Assembly (NCBI GenBank): GCA_963969395.1
Contig: OZ017798.1
Location: forward strand, 10,160,173 to 10,224,172
Source: Pseudoscleropodium purum
Taxonomy: Eukaryota; Streptophyta; Bryopsida; Hypnales; Brachytheciaceae
Length of the DNA: 64,000 bases
Direction: 5' to 3'
In this document: positions 59,381 to 64,000 of the stretch, one piece after another
Position numbering within the stretch: the first letter of the stretch is position 1
Layout of the letters: the number at the start of each line of letters is the position of its first letter
Translations under genes and position numbers: made by a program
Notes under the pieces: model-generated
What the model saw: the letters and a program-made list of their open reading frames with translations, nothing else
What the model was told of the DNA's origin: nothing
Database searches by the model: none

Positions 59381-59640
59381 CTAGATTTGTCCGCCCGTGG
59401 CCGTTGAATCGGGCAGACACCTAATACGTCCACCCCTGCCCGTCGGATCGAGCGGACACCAGATTTGTTCGCCCGTGGCCGTCCGACCGGGCGGATGGGG
59501 TCTAGGGTTTCGAGGAGGCAAACGGCCGATGTGTCCGCCACCCCCGGCCCGTCCAATCGGGCGGACGGTTTGGGGCCATCCGCGCCTTATAAGAGAGGCG
59601 GACGGGCCGTCCGCATTGTCACTTTTGCTTTGTCCCTTGT
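59381..59640 (+). promoter_or_regulatory. GTCCG-rich promoter block of the kinase-like frame
   Basis: About 250 bases of GC-rich DNA carry variants of TTGTCCGCCCGTGGCCGT and CG(G/A)GCGGAC. The word AGATTTGT(C/T)CGCCCGTGGCC occurs twice (59384 and 59462). A TATAAG box at 59588-59593 is followed by AGGCGGACG, as in the 56.8-kb block. The kinase-like ATG lies about 215 bases downstream. Confidence 0.6.
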
Positions 59641-59809
59641 GAATGCAAGGTGGAGCGGAGAGCTTGGTGGTTCATCCTCTATTGGCTCCTTTCCTAGGCA
59701 AAGCAAGAATGGTTTATTGGGGCCCTTTTGTTGTCAATTTTTTGAACACTTACACGTGAATTCAATTTTAAATTAAAAAATTTGATCTATATCAGTTTCA
59801 TTTGTCACG

Positions 59810-61303
59810 ATGCCAAACGGGAAAAAGAAGGTTGCAAAGCTAAAACATGGAGAGGGACCATCAAACTTGGAGGTAGCTCGCCAAAGTCCTTCGGAGGAAT
59901 GCAAAAAATTCATGATTGAACGCATCGTTCAATTTTATGAATCGGAAACAACATTGTCTTTAAACAATAAGTACATCAGATATCTAGAAGAGTGTGTGTC
60001 TAAATTCAAGGTAGATATGATACAGATGTTGTTGGATGCATTGAATGTTGTGAAGTGGCATGACGAAATGTATAAAACGCACTTCATCAAATGTTTGAAG
60101 AACAAGGTTCATGATGCTTTGTGGAATTCCAAAGTCATTTTGGTTAAATATGGCAAGGAATATCGACCCAATGATGCCCAGTTTGAAGAAGTGATTCTGA
60201 AAGTAGACTTATTTAGAGGGCGATGTGCTCCATTTGCCAAAACGCACAATCGAATTGGTTCAATTGCTTGGTGGAAAAACAATGATACAGTTGCTGAAGC
60301 GGAAAAGACCAAACGGCACCTAATAGCACTTCCAGATACAGCACGCGTGATTGCTATTGATGATAGAACGATGAGAGATGGATATGCAACAATTCGAAAG
60401 GTTCGTATTGAAGGATGTCTAGGAATACTTCCTCATTGGGAGTTTGCGGCGAAGAAATCCATTCACCACCAAACTCGACCCGATTTTACAAAGTTAGAAC
60501 ATCAAAACGAATCAATGGCTGTTCGAATTCCACACGCGGGTGTGATACGGTTTGCTGCAGTGCACGGAACGACGTGTAAAGGTTATGCGTATTGCTGGAA
60601 CGGTGGAACTCCTCGACAAATGTTGAATATGAATAAGGACTATCCAGACAACATTCAAATTCGTTTGATGTATACAAATCCAACCGAAGAGGAGGTTGTA
60701 AAAGCTCACCATTTAGGACGATATCGGAAGAAGCGCACGGAATTGATATGGGCGTTTATGCATATAATGTATGTAGTGCATCTTGCTGGACATTTGCACA
60801 ATGATCTTTCTTCGAACAACATCTTGTTGCATTTTCCAGAGGATGAGTCACGTGTGTACATTGGAGTTTGCGATTGGGGCATGACCAGCTTAGCTTCTTA
60901 GCCAATGAAGTCTTTGTACACATTCACATCAGCAAATGAGATGAAACAAACTTTGTAGAGGAGATGGTGGTTGGATCCACGTATTGCATATTTGCATAAA
61001 ACAGGTACAGATGTGGAAGTCATTCCGATGTATTCACGTAAGTCGGAAGAGTATGCCATTCGAAAAATTGCTCGGCGGATGAATGGAAACAACATGTCAG
61101 AGGCGTATTTCAACGTGCTACTTAAAACACCTAGTGCGACACAATTTGCCTTTCATGACTTTGCAAAAGTGTTTTATGCTTACTTGAAGCGCATTTCTTC
61201 GAAGACTGATGATGAAAATACTAGTTTGGCCTATGTGATTACACGATTTTCTAATATATATCGTTGGCCGATGCTAGATGAACATTTCTGCCATTTATAT
61301 TAG
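59810..61303 (+). CDS. divergent protein-kinase-like protein within hAT element, two in-frame amber codons
   Basis: From the ATG at 59810 the frame is open for 363 codons, then has TAG (60899-60901) and a second TAG about 55 bases later, and continues in the same frame to 61303; 497 codons in total. The start is basic (MPNGKKKVAKLKHG). The first 180 residues are helical and unrecognised. Kinase features follow: TIRKVRIEG in the glycine-loop region, FAAKKS with Lys215 or 216 as the ATP lysine, LEHQNESMAVRIPHAGVIRF as helix C and strand 4, YCWNGGTPRQML as hinge, HNDLSSNNILLHF (330-342; Asp332 and Asn337) as catalytic loop, and CDWG (354-357) in place of DFG. The part after the stops holds a WLDP activation-segment motif and further helices. 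HND for HRD and DWG for DFG make activity uncertain. Its place between hAT ends, with a promoter like that of its neighbour, suggests a transposon passenger. Confidence 0.7.
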
Positions 61304-61900
61304 ATTGATAGTGTAGAAGTAGTAGTTGAATAGGTTATATAGGCATTAAAAATTAATTTAGAAATATAGAGTTGGAATGAAAAAAATTATATGTGCAATT
61401 AGCCAAATGTGCACAATGTATGGTATATGTAAATTTTTGAGTTCACAATATATGGTATTCTATATGAAATTCAATACATTTTGCCCATATTGATTATGTT
61501 TGTATTTGTGTTGATCTCGATTTTTTAAATAGTATATATATATATTTGAAGTCATAAACTTTTTTAGTTTGCCTTTTGAAAATGAATTGGAATTTTTTCA
61601 TAGTTTCAAGACTATCATGGACTCATGGTCAAACTTTATAATCTTTCAACATATAAAAGACATTGTTTTAATTTTTTTTCCTATGTGATTGAATCCCTAG
61701 AGGACCAACATGTGTTTTTGGGCAATATATAATTTTTCGGCATACGTGTGACTGTAGATTTGCATATTTTGGGCTGAAATTTTTTAATAGAATGTGGAGA
61801 TGAGGAATATCTTCCATATGTACAAATTTCATGACATTTGAAAATATGAGTCAAATCGCGAATCATTGCACTTCATTTAATATTTAATTGTTTAAGGATT
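61304..61900. other. 3' flank of the kinase-like gene, AT-rich
   Basis: No gene signature is seen. The words TTTATAATCTT(T/C)(C/T)A and CATAGTTT-A--AC-ATCATGG-C also occur near 21310-21350, which points to a dispersed repeat shared with that region. It leads into the GTCCG-rich terminal block. Confidence 0.35.
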
Positions 61901-62031
61901 AAGGGAGTGACCGCAGGGCAGTTTGGATAGGGCGGTCGGGGAAAACAAGGCCGTCAAAGCGGACGGGGCGGACGAGGGGACAAGCGGACACTGCGTCCGC
62001 ATCCGGACGTCCGAACGTCGTATCAACCCTG
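61901..62031. mobile_element. right terminal and subterminal region of the hAT element
   Basis: GC-rich words GCGGACGGGGCGGACGAGG and GGACACTGCGTCCGC lead to the end ATCAACCCTG at 62031. In complement this matches the left end and subterminal 55 bases of the MITE at 47697 (GGGTTGA, then TCGGACGTCCGGA, then GTGTCCG). Confidence 0.75.
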
Positions 62032-62800
62032 AAATACACAGAGTATCACAATGTCGCACTAAATGAAAATGAATGCATTATTTAGAAAGACTCAGACTGT
62101 ATTCACCTTGTTTGCGACAGTGTTCTCTAGTTCACCTATAGTGTTTTGATCCTCTTTGATTTGATAGTCTGAGTCGTTTGAAGTGGTCTGTTGTTGCCTT
62201 TTTCCCTTAGACTATTGTATCCGTCTAGAAATAGGGGATTCAACTAATGCTTTCGCACCCTTCGTTGCAGATTGGCACTTGCTTCTTCCCTATAAAAGGC
62301 TACATGATTCAATAGCATCCTTGTCCTTCCTTTGAATCTCCAATGAAGTATCTTTAGTGGACACTTGATCTTCTTCTTCTCCTTTGCTTGCTTTAGACGT
62401 AGAGTATAGATGGTCCGAGGTGTCCCCAATTCCTTTTTCTCATCGTCGTTCCTATACTTTCTACATGAGGTCTATCTCCTCCTTCTCCCATTGCTTTGCT
62501 GCCACCTTTGATTGCCTCGTCTTCCTAGTCACTACATTTGACGCACCAGCAAGTTCTGGACCTTTGGCAAGTGTAGTTGACTATGACTTGTGTACAACCA
62601 GCTGGCCCCTAGACTGAACATTCTTGGTAACTGCTTGAGCGCCTCCAACATCGTCCCCATCATCGATGTTTCCTATTTATCCTTCTACCCAAACATCTTT
62701 ATTAGCACATGACTGTTCTACATCACGCGGACTTCCTAAGCTAACTAGTTTCTTCCCTCTCATTTTGGAAGACTCCATGCCCGATTATCCTTTGTCATCA
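62032..62800 (-). pseudogene. degraded coding stretch of unknown origin
   Basis: On the minus strand, from about 62790 down to 62100, a charged low-complexity protein can be read with several stops: MESSKMRGKKLVSLGSPRDV at the start, then QSKVAAKQWEKEEIDLM, then KGEEEDQVSTKDTSLEIQRK. Codon-like composition and repeated Lys/Glu suggest former coding DNA, possibly a transposon protein. I do not recognise it. Confidence 0.35.
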
Positions 62801-64000
62801 AAGCTGCAAAAACATGAAAGCAAAGGCAGAAAGGCATAAGCTATCTCTGCCATCACAAATGCTACCTTCACGCTTGTTGAGGACAATGTGTATGTCAATC
62901 CTACTAAAAAAAAGCAATCATATAGTACTTTCGAGAAGTAATAAGGTAATCCTATTATATACTCAAGCTACCAAATACGACTTCTTCACTCTTTTAAGTA
63001 GTTGCAAGTGATTAACTAGAGTCCCTTGATTCGTAGAGGACTTGAAGCAAAAAGAGTACTAAAAGCACTGCATGTCGAGATAATGTACAAGTGTGAGTGT
63101 CTACATTGACTATCGAAGGCTTTGTAGCACTGGAATGCAAAAATCAATGGTACTTAAAATACAAAAAGCATTTTGTGCCAATAAAGTCTCTGCTTTTTTA
63201 TTGCCCGTCAATATTGTAAAACATACATGAATAGTGAATGAAGGAATACGGTAGTCCTACTTTGTACTTGAGCAGAGAAATTGCACCCCCTTAGTCATTA
63301 AGGTCATAAGCTCTACATGCCTAGAACACCTTCAATCACTCATCTGTATTTATAGGGAGTCTGGAGTGAACTACAAAAGATGAAAACACGCTTGTAAGTA
63401 TTGTAAGTCACTAGCTAGTACAAGATGATGATAGTCGTATGAATTCAGGGGTCCTTAAAGTACAAATAGCATGTTGTTCCATCTTCATTGGTGCACTTTT
63501 TATTCCCGAAGGTATCCTAAACCATACACAAATACTGAACCAAGGATTATGGTAGTTCTACCTTGTACTGAAGAACTTGAATTGCACTTCACTAATCCTT
63601 GAGGTCGTAGCTTGTGGACCTTGGCAATATGTTGAAACATTCAGCTCCACTTCAAGGGATTCCAGGGAGCACTATGGCAGATGAAACTACAATTGTCAAT
63701 ATTCAAAGTCAATGGATAGCAATTTGTAATACAAAATGTGATAATACAAAGGTAATTAAAGTACTAAGTCCATATTGTGACAACGAACTTGCACCATTTG
63801 TATGCCCCTAAAGTGATGTAAGGCACATATAGAACTACTAACATGACTACTGAACAATGATCATGAAGCTGCAAGTTAGGAAAGTAAACCACACTAGAAC
63901 GTGGTCTCTAAGTACTACAAGTTGGATGAAGATTATTAAAAGCTAAAGGCATGCAAGGAGTAAGAGTATTGTCCAAAAGAATGCAAGTCCTTGTAATCCT
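62800..64000 (+). repeat. degenerate tandem array, unit about 295 bp, continuing past the window
   Basis: Units near 62908, 63166, 63461 and 63755 share, in order, an AAA-AGCAT-TTGT block, GAAGGTA-TC-TAAA-CATACA, a (G/A)TGAA(T/C)-AAGGA(A/T)TA(C/T)GGTAGT block followed by CTAC-TTGTACT, TTGCAC-TC--TA-TC-TTGAGGTC and TAGCT-TG-A--CCT-G. The repeats are diverged but keep spacing of about 295 bases between 63166 and 63461. No terminal structure is visible; the array may be an old satellite or a duplicated transposon fragment. Confidence 0.6.

Larger units (their letters stand above)
50024..62031 (-). mobile_element. candidate 12-kb hAT-superfamily transposon with extra genes
   Basis: The left end CAGGGTTCATGAATCTCTAC (50024) continues CGTCCGCCCCAAAATAGCG and matches the right end of the MITE read in complement. 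The right end, in complement CAGGGTTGATACGACGTTCG then GACGTCCGGA (62031 inward), matches the MITE's left end TAGGGTTGACAGGACGGTCG then GACGTCCGGA. The two ends therefore are the two different termini of one family, facing inward. Between them are the transposase (minus), a CxxC/Gly-rich frame and a kinase-like frame (both plus), and three GC-rich blocks dense in GTCCG. The 8-bp flanks (AATGCTTT left, AAATACAC right) do not match, so a single insertion event is not proven; nested elements or loss of an end are alternatives. Confidence 0.55.

Noticed and set aside
50024..62031. Matching 8-bp target duplication for the 12-kb element
   Set aside because: AATGCTTT on the left and AAATACAC on the right do not match, so I do not claim one.
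1..64000. tRNA, rRNA or CRISPR-like arrays
   Set aside because: No tRNA B-box-like GGTTCGAATCC with cloverleaf, no rRNA segment, and no evenly spaced identical repeats with unique spacers were seen.

Overview
The window is nuclear DNA of a land plant, probably a non-seed plant, and a bryophyte such as a moss is my best guess. Genes are split by short GT-AG introns, coding islands are moderately GC-rich, and long stretches between them are AT-rich and full of decayed transposable elements. The organism call rests on two things: the bHLH protein, which resembles the non-seed-plant relatives of ABORTED MICROSPORES, and a divergent HSPA12-like HSP70, a class I associate with non-seed plants. No search was run, so neither the organism nor the chromosome is certain.

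Host genes lie in the first 26 kb. (1) The 3' part of a bHLH transcription factor gene, plus strand, 1-1737. (2) A two-exon HSP70-like gene, minus strand, 2588-4197, convergent with the bHLH gene. (3) A single-exon gene for an acidic-tailed protein of unknown function, plus strand, 18276-18986, with tandem duplications in both its 5' and 3' flanks. (4) A seven-exon F-box protein gene, minus strand, 23136-25895, whose exons join in phase to 338 codons. I placed every junction by reading frame and GT/AG sites.

From about 5 to 16.3 kb the DNA is AT-rich. It holds a three-to-four-unit tandem repeat with a G-rich tract, a decayed Ty1/copia integrase, a 0.5-kb element bounded by TTAA with 16-bp inverted ends, a 190-bp foldback element, and a strongly strand-asymmetric decayed LINE. 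From 26.2 to 36 kb there is only old repeat DNA: a LINE-like tail, a decayed tRNA-primed gypsy PBS, small tandem duplications and an (AT)n microsatellite.

From 36 to 50 kb is a nested-insertion zone built from a CCGG-rich, transposon-like family. One copy has an almost open 553-codon frame broken by one amber codon (38837-40495). A second copy is split into three pieces by later insertions (42.7-49.0 kb). A segment of about 1.1 kb that follows the reading frame occurs three times, two of them as a large inverted repeat. One inverted arm carries a 310-bp hAT MITE with a clear 8-bp target duplication.

From 50.0 to 62.0 kb lies the most interesting part. A candidate 12-kb hAT-superfamily element has ends that match the two ends of that MITE. 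It carries a nearly intact BED/DUF659/hAT-dimerisation transposase on the minus strand and, on the plus strand, two more reading frames: a CxxC-plus-Gly/Tyr/Ser-rich protein and a complete but divergent protein-kinase-like protein with two in-frame amber codons. Each frame has its own GC-rich promoter block with a TATA box. The last 2 kb hold a degraded coding stretch and a degenerate tandem array of about 295-bp units.
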